A DNA stretch of 64,000 bases, taken from contig CAJTJC010000012.1 of NCBI GenBank assembly GCA_910576655.1, forward strand, positions 3,330-67,329, written 5' to 3'. This document shows positions 22,160 to 31,432 of the stretch, piece by piece. Positions within the stretch are counted from its first letter, which is position 1; every line of letters begins with the position of its first letter. Source of the DNA: an uncultured Christensenella sp. GTDB taxonomy: Bacteria > Bacillota > Clostridia > Christensenellales > Borkfalkiaceae. The translations under genes and the position numbers were made by a program. Under the pieces are notes generated by a model. It ran no database searches. It saw only the letters and a list, made by a program, of their open reading frames with translations, and was not told where the DNA came from.

Positions 22160-22818
22160 GACGGCAACCTCAAAACCTGCCCCGGATAAATCAAGTTAGG
22201 ATTCTTGATTTTGTCCGAATTGAGCTTTGCGATTTCCGTGTACCGGCTACCCGAGCCCAGGTATTTCGCGGCGATATTCCATAGGCAATCGCCTTTCTTG
22301 ACAGTGTAAGTCTTTTCCTGGGCTCGGTTGTCGGTACGCGCCGGCGTCTCGGCGGGAGCGGTCGCCTTTTTTGCCTGCGTATCAATTTTTACTTGCCTTG
22401 CATGTACTTCCTTGTATTCCTTCAGCGTAAGCGAGTAGTGCAGCGAGCCGACGTCGCCGCCCTGCTCGGAATAGCTAAAGTCCTCGATAATGCAAAAAAT
22501 ATTTATCGTCGTTCCCGTCACGATAAAATGAACCGGCAAGTCGCTCTTTTGCCATACGGTTATCTTATCTTTCAGGTCAGACGGCGGCGTCAGGTCCTCA
22601 AACTGGACGCCTGGGAACGGCGTGGACGGGAAAAAGCTGCTGAACGATATAACAATAGCCGTCGGGTCCTGCATGATAACGACCTCGCCCAGCCCTTGAA
22701 TATCCACGCTCTTACTCGTCAGGCCCTTTTTTATAGTGATTTCTTCAGGCAAAACGGGGAATCGGAGCTTTTCCTTTTCCCCGTTATAAGTTAGCCACAT
22801 CTGGTACTTAGAAGGCAT
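22156..22818 (-). CDS. LysM tail protein, XkdP-like (220 aa)
   Basis: The N-terminal 140 residues match XkdP. The C-terminal 50 residues are a LysM domain (YTVKKGDCLWNIAAKYLG...NLIYPGQVL) that binds N-acetylglucosamine polymers. In PBSX-type phages this protein bridges tape measure and hub. It overlaps both neighbours by 4-11 nt. Confidence 0.93.
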   Translation of the reverse strand: MPSKYQMWLTYNGEKEKLRFPVLPEEITIKKGLTSKSVDIQGLGEVVIMQDPTAIVISFSSFFPSTPFPGVQFEDLTPPSDLKDKITVWQKSDLPVHFIVTGTTINIFCIIEDFSYSEQGGDVGSLHYSLTLKEYKEVHARQVKIDTQAKKATAPAETPARTDNRAQEKTYTVKKGDCLWNIAAKYLGSGSRYTEIAKLNSDKIKNPNLIYPGQVLRLPS

Positions 22819-25800
22819 AGGCTCGGTCTCCTTCCTCGAAGATTTCAGAGCGGACGATTCCCATAAACGCGCCCTTTAGACGAGGCTCGACGATTTCCCA
22901 TACAGTTTCTTCATCGGCGCCGGTTACGTCAATCTCGCCGCTGCCGTTTATGTCGAGCGTGATTTTCTTTTCCTCGGTCGAGCGGTAGGTCGCCTCGTTG
23001 CCGGTAAAGTCCTCGTCGCCATCCATATCCGCGCTAACAGAAACATGTCGGTCCATATCAAAGCTCGGCGTATTCAGGCCGGCAGTCCTCGCTAAAATCT
23101 GATTCGTTTCGTCGGCGGTATAGATTTCCTCTCCGCCGTTAAAGCGAACAAGCTCGGGACCTTCTTCACCGACGAGGGCGACGCCTCTCGGGGCGGATTC
23201 CGTGCCGGTCGCAAAACCTGGTACGCCTACGGTAGAAATGCCCTTACCGCCGAGCGCGCTCGCCGCCGCTCGGGCGACGCCTTCTGCCGCGGACCTTGCT
23301 TGTCCTGTCATGGACGAGATTTGGCTGATATACGCCGAAATAGTGCTTTTCGCCGCTGCCGCCGCTTCTTCGTCCATATTCATGTTGTTTACGGCTTCGT
23401 TCATGCGGTTCTCAATTTCGCCGAGCTTGTTGTTAAAGTCGGTTTGGATTTCCGCCATAGTTGTGGCCGCGTTATCCTTCGCGGTAGAGAGCTCGCCGAA
23501 CTTGTCATTGATTTCCTGAATACGCGCTGCGGCCGCCTCGGGGCTAAGGTTCTCGATTTCTTCCATGAGCGCCTTTACTTGTCCGGCGCTTTCCTGGCTT
23601 CCGTCGCTTAGCTGTTCAAGGAACTTAGGGTCAAGGTCCATTTCCTGGAGCTTTTGCAGATTCTCGTTATACTCGTTGAAAAAGTCGATTTGAGACTGCC
23701 ACGCTTCAATAATCGCTTGACTTGAAACGCCGGATTTTTCCTCGACCTTTTCAAAAAGCTCAAAAGTACCGTCAAGGGAAGTCCTCGCGGCCTCGTAAGC
23801 CTCGTCGTATTTCTGGATTAGCTCGTTCAGGTCTTCCGATACGGATTGAATCGCGGTATTGACGGCTTCCTCGTAAGATACGGGCGCCTGCGCCGCTTCT
23901 TCTGCTGCGTCGGCGGCATCCTGCCAAGCCTGCTCCGTCTCCTGAATAATACGGTTGTTTTCGTCAAGGGCCGCTTGGAGGCGTTCCTGCTCGGCGGTAA
24001 ACGCTTCAAGGTCTTCGTAAGTCTTTTTGGATTCACCGAACCAGCCCCAGCCATGCTTGTTTTCTTCCGCAGCTGCGACCTGCTCTTTCGCTTTGGCAAG
24101 CTGTTCTTCAAGCTCTACCTGCTGGGCGATTGCTTCGGCGTAGGCTTCGGCCTGCTTCTGCTGCCGCTGTACCTCCGCTTGAGCTTCCGCCATTTTGCGC
24201 ATTTCCGCAACGCTGCGGTTCAGCGAGCCGGTCGTCTTATCGTAGGTAAGCGCGAGCCCCGGCATTTGCGAATTGAGCTTGTCGACTACTGCGGACATTT
24301 GCTGCTGCTCGGAAGCGGTAAGGCTCGTTTTGCTTTGGAGCTCCGCGAGCTTTGAAATAAGCGCGGTGGAGCTCTTTTCCTCGTTGTTAATCGAGGTCAT
24401 GCTTTCGTTATAGCTTTCGGCGAGTTTTTGCTGGCTCTCAATCAGCTTGTCATTCTGCGCGACAAACTCCTCAAGAGTCATTCTGTTCGCCTCGTAAACG
24501 GCTCTTGCCGCTTCAAGGTCTGCCGCGAGCTTCTGCGCGGCCTCGGAGTTTTCACCTTCGAGCTCGACGGTGCGCTCGTATTCCTCATTAAGCCGTTCTA
24601 CTTCCTCGTAGTGCTGCTTAGAGGTGGCCGAGAGCGCCGCCCATTCCTCGTCGACGCTATTAAGCCAGTTGAATAAAACGACGCCTATCGCAACGAGGGC
24701 GGCAATGGCGGCGACGATAAGGGTAATAGGCCAGATTGCCGCATTTAACGCGACGCCGAAAACAGTAACCTCTCCCGTCAAAATGGGGAGAAGCGCCATT
24801 TTGATTGCGAATACCGCAAGCAGGGCGCCGATTGCAGTCGTAACGGCTACCAAAACGCCGGCAAGAACGCTTAAGGCGGTAGTAAGCGCAGGGTGTTCCT
24901 GCAAAAAGCCGCCTATCTTTTCGACGATTCCCGCAAATGCGGAAGAAACGCCGTCGACGGCCGGGGTAACGACCGACGAAAACGCGGTGCTAATACTGTT
25001 GGACGCTTTTTGCCATTTTTCTTCGAGAGTCGTCGCGGCGTCCGCGGTCTGGCTGAGCGTACCGTCTGCGCTGCTTACGGCGCTTATCCAGTCTTGAATC
25101 TCGAACTTGCCGTTACGGATTGCAAACGCCAATTCTGCGCCGGCGCGGCTGCCGAACGTTTCGACCGCGAGGGCCGTCGCGTCGCTTTCGCTCGCCATGT
25201 TCGCGATTTGCTCTATGACTTCCTGCATAGCGACGGACGCGTCTTTGCCGTCGTTGGTAAAGCCGGTAACCGCCGAACGGAAGCCCATCATAATAGAGGA
25301 CGAGTTTAAGCCCTCGTATTCAAACATAGAGAGGAGCGCGATACTTTCATCTAAGCCATAGCCGAGCTGCTGTAAGGTCGCTTTATTCTGTACAATCAGA
25401 TTGCTTAATTGGTCTACCGAGATACCGGACATTTGCCCGGCTGCGGAGAGCTTATCAAGCAGACTTTCGGTGTCTGAGACTTCGACGCCCCAGTTTTTCA
25501 TAACCTTCGTTACGTTCTGGACCGCGCCGACGACCTCGCTTCCGGTTATCTGCGAATAGTCCATAAAGAGGGACGTTACATGGTCGAGCTCCGGCCCGGT
25601 TAAACCGAGACGCGTGTTAATCTCGCCTATAGCGCCGGCTACGGAAGAAAGGTCGTCCGTTTTCGCGTTGCTATAAACGTTCATCATGGACTTATTAAGG
25701 CCGTCCAGGGCGTCGCCGGTCGCGCCGGTCGCTTTCGCAACTACGGCCGAGGCGTCAGAAAACTCGTTCGCCATCTCGATAACCGCCTCGGTTATCTCGT

Positions 25801-26434
25801 TGACGAGTTTCGCGATACCCGCAGCGGCAAGCGCGGATTGAACGGCTTTCATAGAATCTTCCATGCTGTCGCCCGCCGCGCCCGCCTCTTTTTCGAGGTC
25901 CGCAAACTCTTTTTTATTCTGGTCGATAACCTTAGAGAGCTCGCCGATTTCCTTTTGAAGCGCTTTCGCTTCGTCGGAGTTTTTGCCGTACTGCAGCGCG
26001 GTGCCGATATAGGCGTTTTGCAGCTCCGTAAGCTCCGCCTCCAGCTCGGCGGTGGTCGCCTTAAAATCTTCCGTTACGCGTAAGCTCTTTTCGAGAGCGT
26101 CGGCGGATTCTTCGGCGGCCTTCGCCTGCGCGGTCAGGGCGTCCTCGGTTTTATAACCGAGCTCGACAAGCTCCTCGGTCGAATAAATGGCCTCCATAGC
26201 GGCCTTGTCGTAAGTACCGACCGCGGAGGTCCAGTGGTCGGCGGAGGAGGCGGCCGAGTCCATAGCTTTTGCCGCAGACTCCGCGCCGGCTGCCGCCTGC
26301 TCAAACGCGTTGCTCGCCGCCGAGCTTGCGGATTCCCATTGGTCGACTGCGCGGGCGCCGCTCGCCGCCATTGTTTCAAACACCGAGCTTATTTCATCTA
26401 CGCCCTTAAAAATTGCCGATAATACCGCGGACAT
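22808..26434 (-). CDS. tail tape measure protein (1208 aa)
   Basis: Long helical protein with N-terminal coiled coils rich in Ala, Ser and Glu and a phage tape-measure core (DASAVVAKATGATGDAL...). Hydrophobic segments lie around residues 520-600, including an ITLIVAAIAALVAIGVVLF span, with further coiled coils after. Length sets tail length (roughly 1.5 angstrom per residue in the family). It starts 2 nt after the frameshift extension of the tail assembly chaperone. Confidence 0.95.
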   Translation of the reverse strand: MSAVLSAIFKGVDEISSVFETMAASGARAVDQWESASSAASNAFEQAAAGAESAAKAMDSAASSADHWTSAVGTYDKAAMEAIYSTEELVELGYKTEDALTAQAKAAEESADALEKSLRVTEDFKATTAELEAELTELQNAYIGTALQYGKNSDEAKALQKEIGELSKVIDQNKKEFADLEKEAGAAGDSMEDSMKAVQSALAAAGIAKLVNEITEAVIEMANEFSDASAVVAKATGATGDALDGLNKSMMNVYSNAKTDDLSSVAGAIGEINTRLGLTGPELDHVTSLFMDYSQITGSEVVGAVQNVTKVMKNWGVEVSDTESLLDKLSAAGQMSGISVDQLSNLIVQNKATLQQLGYGLDESIALLSMFEYEGLNSSSIMMGFRSAVTGFTNDGKDASVAMQEVIEQIANMASESDATALAVETFGSRAGAELAFAIRNGKFEIQDWISAVSSADGTLSQTADAATTLEEKWQKASNSISTAFSSVVTPAVDGVSSAFAGIVEKIGGFLQEHPALTTALSVLAGVLVAVTTAIGALLAVFAIKMALLPILTGEVTVFGVALNAAIWPITLIVAAIAALVAIGVVLFNWLNSVDEEWAALSATSKQHYEEVERLNEEYERTVELEGENSEAAQKLAADLEAARAVYEANRMTLEEFVAQNDKLIESQQKLAESYNESMTSINNEEKSSTALISKLAELQSKTSLTASEQQQMSAVVDKLNSQMPGLALTYDKTTGSLNRSVAEMRKMAEAQAEVQRQQKQAEAYAEAIAQQVELEEQLAKAKEQVAAAEENKHGWGWFGESKKTYEDLEAFTAEQERLQAALDENNRIIQETEQAWQDAADAAEEAAQAPVSYEEAVNTAIQSVSEDLNELIQKYDEAYEAARTSLDGTFELFEKVEEKSGVSSQAIIEAWQSQIDFFNEYNENLQKLQEMDLDPKFLEQLSDGSQESAGQVKALMEEIENLSPEAAAARIQEINDKFGELSTAKDNAATTMAEIQTDFNNKLGEIENRMNEAVNNMNMDEEAAAAAKSTISAYISQISSMTGQARSAAEGVARAAASALGGKGISTVGVPGFATGTESAPRGVALVGEEGPELVRFNGGEEIYTADETNQILARTAGLNTPSFDMDRHVSVSADMDGDEDFTGNEATYRSTEEKKITLDINGSGEIDVTGADEETVWEIVEPRLKGAFMGIVRSEIFEEGDRAYAF

Positions 26435-26435
26435 A

Positions 26436-26624
26436 TTAGCCGCCTCCTTTCACCTTAAAATGCAGAGAATCACGCCGAACGGGGTGCGCGTTCTCGTATT
26501 GCTCGCTTGCGATATAGGCAAGCCGTTTCTGCCAGGGCCAGCCGAGGAAAACCTCCATCGGCAAATTGTGCCGCTGCCAAAGAACATGCGTCCAATACGC
26601 CTCCGAGCCCCGTTCGGCAATTAG
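26436..26624 (-). CDS. -1 frameshift extension of the tail assembly chaperone (62 aa)
   Basis: This frame has no start of its own. It continues from the chaperone gene through a -1 shift at heptamer A AAA AAC (26630-26624), directly before the TAA stop. The 62 residues (SEAYWTHVLWQRHNLPMEVF...GWPWQKRLAYIASEQYENAH) resemble the T-part of gpG/gpGT-type tail chaperones, which bind the tape measure during assembly. The long form would be 222 residues. It ends two bases before the tape measure ATG. Confidence 0.85.
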   Translation of the reverse strand, partial: LIAERGSEAYWTHVLWQRHNLPMEVFLGWPWQKRLAYIASEQYENAHPVRRDSLHFKVKGGG

Positions 26625-27103
26625 TTTTTTGCCTCGTTAAGAACGTTCTCCTGTTCCTCCTGAGTGGGCTCGCTGGCGAGGCCGAGCGCGACCATAACGG
26701 CGCGGCTCACATGCGCGTACTCGTCAGCGCGCGGGAAAACCTTCAAAGGCATTTCCGCAATGTCGTTGCAGTTGAAGAACGCCATAAGCTCGGGGTCTTT
26801 CAGGTCGGGGTAAACAAGGGCCTCGGCGATAATGTGCTGAGACGCCTTGATATTGTCGCGCTCCACGCGGAACGCAACTTCGCCGTTGGCAATATAGGGC
26901 GTACCCTTCTTGTCAACGGCGATACTCTTGCGCTTGTAGTTGTCATTGATTTTCTGAATCGTTTCGTTGCTGAGGACCTTAATCTCCAGCATGATAGGCT
27001 TGCCGTCCTCGTCCTTAATGCTGTCAGGTCCGGGTACGGTAACGATTTCCTCGGTCTTTGCCGATTCGCGCATGAATACGCGCAGGTCTCTTTTTTGTGC
27101 CAT
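26621..27103 (-). CDS. tail assembly chaperone, XkdN-like (160 aa)
   Basis: Matches XkdN (ERDNIKASQHIIAEALVYPDL...VFPRADEYAHVSRAVMVALGL). Preceded by AAGGAGG. The last codons are GCA AAA AAC TAA, which form a classic slippery site, so a fraction of ribosomes should make the fused product described at 26436-26624. Located between tube and tape measure as in other contractile-tailed phages. Confidence 0.9.
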   Translation of the reverse strand: MAQKRDLRVFMRESAKTEEIVTVPGPDSIKDEDGKPIMLEIKVLSNETIQKINDNYKRKSIAVDKKGTPYIANGEVAFRVERDNIKASQHIIAEALVYPDLKDPELMAFFNCNDIAEMPLKVFPRADEYAHVSRAVMVALGLASEPTQEEQENVLNEAKN

Positions 27104-27146
27104 AAGGTTATTCCTCCTTCATGATTTGCGGCGTGTGTACGCCGAA

Positions 27147-27581
27147 TTAAACAATATCTTTCGCGCTGAAATTGATAACATCGTCGACGATTTCGCCGGC
27201 GCTGTCCAGTCGGGTCAAGGGAAGGTCGCCGGTCAGCACGCACCCGACGGCGGTAACAACGTCACTGCCGTAGTCGGCGTAGTAGTCGCTGTTTTCGTCG
27301 TTCATAATGCCCTGAATCTTGAGCTCAGGCGTGCGGTGAGAGGCGATATACTTCTTGATAATCTCTTTCAGCCAAGGCGTCGAGCGTCTGCGGGTAATGC
27401 TGCCCGCGATAGCGTAGCCGAGCCAGCGGCTGGAATTGGTCTGCTCGCCAATCTGCTTGCCGGTCCATACTTCGGGCGTGAAGTTAATGGTACAGGTCAC
27501 GCTGTCCATGACTTCGATACCGTCAATAAAGACTTTGCCCTCGCGGAGCGAAATAGGGCTCTTGTTATACTCCTGAATCAT
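27147..27581 (-). CDS. tail tube protein, XkdM-like (144 aa)
   Basis: The sequence begins MIQEYNKSPISLREGKVFIDG and contains VTCTINFTPEVWTGKQIGEQ, typical of XkdM tail tube proteins of about 145 residues. It follows the sheath gene with a good ribosome site. It forms the inner tube of the contractile tail. Confidence 0.92.
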   Translation of the reverse strand: MIQEYNKSPISLREGKVFIDGIEVMDSVTCTINFTPEVWTGKQIGEQTNSSRWLGYAIAGSITRRRSTPWLKEIIKKYIASHRTPELKIQGIMNDENSDYYADYGSDVVTAVGCVLTGDLPLTRLDSAGEIVDDVINFSAKDIV

Positions 27582-27596
27582 AGTCGCTTATCCTCC

Positions 27597-28952
27597 TTAT
27601 CTCGTTTTGATTGTGAAGAACAGTTTTTCGGCGCTGTCTACCGCCTCAAGGCCTACGTTGAAATAGGTCTCGTCGCCGGAGCTGCGGCCGCGGTCGACGG
27701 TAAAGTCGTTGTCGTAGTCCACATTTTTCAATGCGCCCGCGTCCTCAAACTGCTTCAGGATAGCGCGGCCGACGCCTTCCATAACGTCCCAGCCGATAGG
27801 GCTGTTGTCGTATTTGTTAGGCGGAAAATTGAGCATAAGACTTTCCGCAAACGTATCAAACACGCGGAGCACGCGATTCTTGCGGTAGGTCTTATCCTTC
27901 GGCGCCTCAAAAGAGGTCAGGCTGTTAATGTCGTACTCAACAACAACATCGCCTTCCTCGGAGAAGGAGAAGAAAAACTCGCCGTTATTGATTGCGGCGA
28001 TTGCTTCAAGGTTGTTCTTCTGCCCGATAATATCCACCGCGCCGGTGTACTTGGCGTAGGTGTTGCTCTTTGTGTTGGACGCGCCAGCGTCCGCGCCGGC
28101 TACCCAGGCCGTAACCTGAGCGGGCGTCAGCTTCACGCCGCCGTTAAGCCCAACGCTGTTCGTCACATTGATAATGCCCTCGTAGTCCGCTTTGAAGTTA
28201 GGCACAACCGCCTTGCGGTACTTGCCGGCCTCCTCGCGGAGATACTTGATTTTGCTCTTGACCGCTTCATAAAGCGCAGGAGCGGGGTCGCCGTCTTCGC
28301 CGGTTGCGTCCAGCGGAAAAGCGAGAGTGTTCCAGCGAACGGACTCCGCAGCGTCAAGGAACGCAGTAATATCGCCCGCGGCCATTTCTCCGGTAGTGCC
28401 TCCGGAAAGAGTAATACCCGCGTTGATTGCCAACTCGCCAGTGCCGCTGAACTTAATCCATGCGTCGTTCTGGGCGACAAGCTCGTCAACAGTTGCGAGC
28501 CCCTCATACTGAGATACGATTGCGGTATCAAGGAAAACGGTCACGTCAAAGCCCTTTACGGGATTCGCCGTAACGATAAACCTCAAACTGTTGCCGCGCG
28601 CGCCGCCGTATCTTGCGGTCGCGGTCAGCGCTCCGGCCGCACCAGTCGCCGCCGAACCCTGATTCGGAATATAGACGATAACGGTGCTGGAGTTTTTGAA
28701 CGCCTCGCGAATAAGCAGCATGTTCGGATTGTCGTCGTACACGCTGTAACCGAGCTTTGCCATTGCCACGTCGGGCGCGTCGCCGGTCAGAGTAATAAAC
28801 TCTTTCGCGGGACCGTAGTCATGCGCAATAAGCGGAATGAGCACGATACCGCGCTGGCTAATCCCGATAAGGTCGTGGCGCGTGCTTTCAAAATTGATAT
28901 AGGTACCGGGCCGAACTTTGCCGGCCAGGTTGTCAAAAGTGCCTCCGGCCAT
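27597..28952 (-). CDS. tail sheath protein, XkdK-like (451 aa)
   Basis: The start MAGGTFDNLAGKVRPG at 28952 follows AAGGAGG; a longer in-frame start overlaps the upstream gene without a ribosome site. The conserved KVRPGTYINFES N-terminus and RVFDTFAESLMLNFPPNKYDN C-terminal region identify a phage tail sheath. This establishes a myovirus-type contractile tail. Confidence 0.95.
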   Translation of the reverse strand: MAGGTFDNLAGKVRPGTYINFESTRHDLIGISQRGIVLIPLIAHDYGPAKEFITLTGDAPDVAMAKLGYSVYDDNPNMLLIREAFKNSSTVIVYIPNQGSAATGAAGALTATARYGGARGNSLRFIVTANPVKGFDVTVFLDTAIVSQYEGLATVDELVAQNDAWIKFSGTGELAINAGITLSGGTTGEMAAGDITAFLDAAESVRWNTLAFPLDATGEDGDPAPALYEAVKSKIKYLREEAGKYRKAVVPNFKADYEGIINVTNSVGLNGGVKLTPAQVTAWVAGADAGASNTKSNTYAKYTGAVDIIGQKNNLEAIAAINNGEFFFSFSEEGDVVVEYDINSLTSFEAPKDKTYRKNRVLRVFDTFAESLMLNFPPNKYDNSPIGWDVMEGVGRAILKQFEDAGALKNVDYDNDFTVDRGRSSGDETYFNVGLEAVDSAEKLFFTIKTR

Positions 28953-28954
28953 AA

Positions 28955-29230
28955 TTAGTTTCCTCCTTTTTTGCTTGCGGGACGTACCCGCGTATTTTGC
29001 CATGCTTGAATCTTCTCGCGCAGCTCTTTAACGGTAAACTCGCCTTCGAGCCCGTAGGTCGCGCCGTCGAATGTACTCGGCGTAATGCCGAATATCTGAA
29101 AACAGTCGCGCCTTAAACGCTCCAAAGAAAAAACCGGCTCTTTTACGGCCGGCTGTTCGGAAGCGGGAGGGCTCTTAGGCGTCGTCGCCGTCTTAGGCTC
29201 CGCGGTTTTGGACTTTTCAACTTTGTCCAT
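28955..29230 (-). CDS. small protein with Pro/Lys-rich N-terminus (91 aa)
   Basis: The first 35 residues are low-complexity (Lys, Thr, Pro, Glu). The rest (SLERLRRDCFQIFGITPSTFDGA) forms a short conserved domain seen near the sheath gene in related prophages. Possibly a head-tail or sheath accessory factor. Preceded by GGAGGG. Confidence 0.72.
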   Translation of the reverse strand: MDKVEKSKTAEPKTATTPKSPPASEQPAVKEPVFSLERLRRDCFQIFGITPSTFDGATYGLEGEFTVKELREKIQAWQNTRVRPASKKGGN

Positions 29231-29233
29231 AGG

Positions 29234-29722
29234 TTATCCCTCCGTTTCGGTTATTTGAGATACCGCGCTGTCAAAGGCTTCTTTCGCGGTCATGTTCAGG
29301 TCGTACGTCATCATTTTCTGAGACGGGTTAACGTTATACGGCCGCGGGCTTTTCCACATAAGCGTTAGCTGCGCGGCGTTGTCGAGAGGCTTTAGAACCG
29401 GGTCCATCATACGGAATCCGCGCCCCGTCGCTTTACCGGTCTCGTCAATCAGCGGCACGACATTTTTTCGGCTTTGCAACGCGGTAAGCGCCGCGAACGC
29501 CAAAGCCTGCGCCTTCTGCGTGGTCCTGTGAAAAAACTTGACATACCAGGCGTATTCCAGCGAGTAGGTAAGAAGCGTATCGCCCGCCGAGATAATTTCA
29601 GGGGGCGGGAAGTATACGGCCGGCACAAGAAAACCTTGCGGCACATTGTGATAGTACGGCGTAGGCCCGCCGGCGCTTTCCAATATGAACTTTATCGCGC
29701 TTGCGATTTCCTGTTCCAGCAT
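29234..29722 (-). CDS. tail terminator/neck-type protein, XkdJ region (162 aa)
   Basis: The start MLEQEIASAIKFILE at 29722 follows AGGAGG. Its place between the gp10-like protein and the sheath, and its size, fit a tail terminator or minor tail protein. The sequence WYVKFFHRTTQKAQALAFAAL is of the XkdJ-adjacent type. The exact role is inferred from synteny. Confidence 0.75.
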   Translation of the reverse strand: MLEQEIASAIKFILESAGGPTPYYHNVPQGFLVPAVYFPPPEIISAGDTLLTYSLEYAWYVKFFHRTTQKAQALAFAALTALQSRKNVVPLIDETGKATGRGFRMMDPVLKPLDNAAQLTLMWKSPRPYNVNPSQKMMTYDLNMTAKEAFDSAVSQITETEG

Positions 29723-29735
29723 AGCGCTCCTCCTT

Positions 29736-30260
29736 TCAAACAAACTCGCCAAAATAGCGGTCAAGCCAGTCTTGCAGTTTCGCCTCCAGAATATCGGGAA
29801 ACATTTTCTCGAATATCCTTACGGCGCTGTCGAAATAATGCGAGCCTTCTACCCATCGTTGCTTTAGCACCATACCGGTGTCTGCGCTCGGGTCATAAAC
29901 GAAACGGTCGCCTTCCCAGGTGCCCGGTACAAAGCGCCGGTCTACTCCTTTTGGATTGGTCCAGTGGCCGTCGTTGACATAGGCCGCGTATTCGACGTTT
30001 GTACCGACTTCCAGCGAAAGGCCGCCGTCTCCGATTTCCCAGACGTTGCCGTCTCCGCCTTCGTGAAAACTCGCGAGCAAAAGCCGCGTGTCCATAACCT
30101 GCCGGCGAATGATTTCGTCCTCGACTACCCGCAGGAACTCGGTACCGAGCCCTTCCATAAAGAGCTCTATTTCTTTCTTGAAGTCGCCGCTTGCCGCCTG
30201 TTTCAGCCTCGCGATGAACGGCTTGAACGCTTCAAGGTTAAACTCTACGGGGGCCGCCAT
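29736..30260 (-). CDS. HK97 gp10-like neck protein, XkdI-like (174 aa)
   Basis: Motifs FIARLKQAASGDFKKEI and VGTNVEYAAYVNDGHWT are characteristic of the HK97-gp10 family (neck/tail completion). The start overlaps the preceding stop by one base (TAATG), indicating coupling. Confidence 0.9.
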   Translation of the reverse strand: MAAPVEFNLEAFKPFIARLKQAASGDFKKEIELFMEGLGTEFLRVVEDEIIRRQVMDTRLLLASFHEGGDGNVWEIGDGGLSLEVGTNVEYAAYVNDGHWTNPKGVDRRFVPGTWEGDRFVYDPSADTGMVLKQRWVEGSHYFDSAVRIFEKMFPDILEAKLQDWLDRYFGEFV

Positions 30261-30625
30261 TATAACGGCTCCTGCGCCGACTTGCGGCTGAGCATCACAA
30301 ACAAGTGGTGCGTCCGGACCTGAACGGGAATGTCGGCGGTATATTCGTAACCGCTCGACTTGTCGACGACTTTATCGTTTAGCCGTATATCCGTCCCGAG
30401 CGGCACGACCAGCTTGATTTGCGCCTGATAATCGGCTTGAGGCTCGTTCTGAACGACCACGCGCGTACCGGTTTTCACACTGAAATGACATTGCAGGTCC
30501 ACAATATCCGGTGTGTCGGGGTATGAGAAAGAGGGAGAGGAGGGCAAGCCATATCCCGGCGACATATCGTCGCGCTGCATGTGATACACGTCGCACTTAT
30601 GATTGAGCATTGTTTCAAAAGACAT
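30260..30625 (-). CDS. head closure protein, XkdH-like DUF3599 (121 aa)
   Basis: MLNHKCDVYH...SSGYEYTADIPVQVRTHHL matches DUF3599/YqbH head-tail connectors. Preceded by AAGGAGGG. It seals the portal-adaptor ring in the assembled capsid. Confidence 0.87.
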   Translation of the reverse strand: MSFETMLNHKCDVYHMQRDDMSPGYGLPSSPSFSYPDTPDIVDLQCHFSVKTGTRVVVQNEPQADYQAQIKLVVPLGTDIRLNDKVVDKSSGYEYTADIPVQVRTHHLFVMLSRKSAQEPL

Positions 30626-30637
30626 AGCCGCCCTCCT

Positions 30638-31048
30638 TTACAGTTTTCTCATTCTCATGTTAACGGCGTTTTTGACTTTGGCCTGTTCAGACTCGACATA
30701 ATCGTCGAGCAGAGGGCCGAGGTCAAGATTCCCGATAATATACGCCGTGTCTGCCGCCGTATAGGAATAGTCGTCGAACGATTCGCTCTTGAACGTACCC
30801 GCGCCGGCGCCGAAGTCAGCCGCATACGCGGCGTAAGCCTCGGCAATCAGAATAACGGCGGTTTTGACCGGCTCCGGGATAGTCGGGTATTTTTCAGGGT
30901 CCTCAAACCGGTTGTGCGTATAGCTTATGACGTATTGCTCCGCTCTCGATATATCGACCGAGAGCTTTGCGTCCGCCCGCTCTTTCACGCTGGGCCGGTC
31001 CGTATAGTCCCGCACTTCCTGGGGAAGCACCCAAGGTCTCGCAGCCAT
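30638..31048 (-). CDS. head-tail adaptor, YqbG-like DUF3199 (136 aa)
   Basis: The N-terminal helix bundle (WVLPQEVRDYTDRPSVKER...DISRAEQYVISYTHNRF) is typical of DUF3199/gp6-like adaptors that bind the portal. Located between the capsid and head-closure genes as expected. Confidence 0.87.
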   Translation of the reverse strand: MAARPWVLPQEVRDYTDRPSVKERADAKLSVDISRAEQYVISYTHNRFEDPEKYPTIPEPVKTAVILIAEAYAAYAADFGAGAGTFKSESFDDYSYTAADTAYIIGNLDLGPLLDDYVESEQAKVKNAVNMRMRKL

Positions 31049-31079
31049 ATAACCACCTCCTTAGCTGGGCTGGCGCGGT

Positions 31080-31418
31080 TTATTCCTCGTCGCCGAAAAG
31101 GTCGCCGGCGTTGTCGTCCTCGGCGAGCGCCTGCTGAATAGTCGCCAGCTTGTCGGCCTTCTTGCTTGCGCCGGAGAGGTCAATACCGTTTTCCGCCGCG
31201 TAGGCGTCAAGCTCCTTCTCGGTCATTTTCTCAAGGGACTTGTCGCCGCCCTTGTCGTCGTTAGTGTTTGCTAACTCGCCGACAAAAGAAAAGTACCCGC
31301 TCGCGACAAGCGTATCAGATACTTCTTTCTTCTCGACTTCGATAAAGGGATTCAGCGCGTCGGCTTTTACGCCGTAGCCCGTATAGGAGCGGCCCTTAAT
31401 AAGTTTCAGCTTAAACAT
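31080..31418 (-). CDS. capsid-associated protein with SAP/HeH-like C-terminus (112 aa)
   Basis: The ATG at 31418 is preferred over a TTG two codons upstream because AAGGAGG is 9 nt away. The N-terminal part is beta-like; the C-terminal KMTEKELDAYAAENGIDLSGASKKADKLATI is a helix-extension-helix DNA-binding type motif, common in small proteins next to the capsid gene. Exact role unknown. Confidence 0.75.
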   Translation of the reverse strand: MFKLKLIKGRSYTGYGVKADALNPFIEVEKKEVSDTLVASGYFSFVGELANTNDDKGGDKSLEKMTEKELDAYAAENGIDLSGASKKADKLATIQQALAEDDNAGDLFGDEE

Positions 31419-31432
31419 AGCCAAGGCCCTCC

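Noticed and set aside
26967..28958. 663-residue plus-strand frame antisense to sheath and tube genes
   Set aside because: Long antisense frames arise from codon bias here; the minus-strand genes have ribosome sites and clear families.
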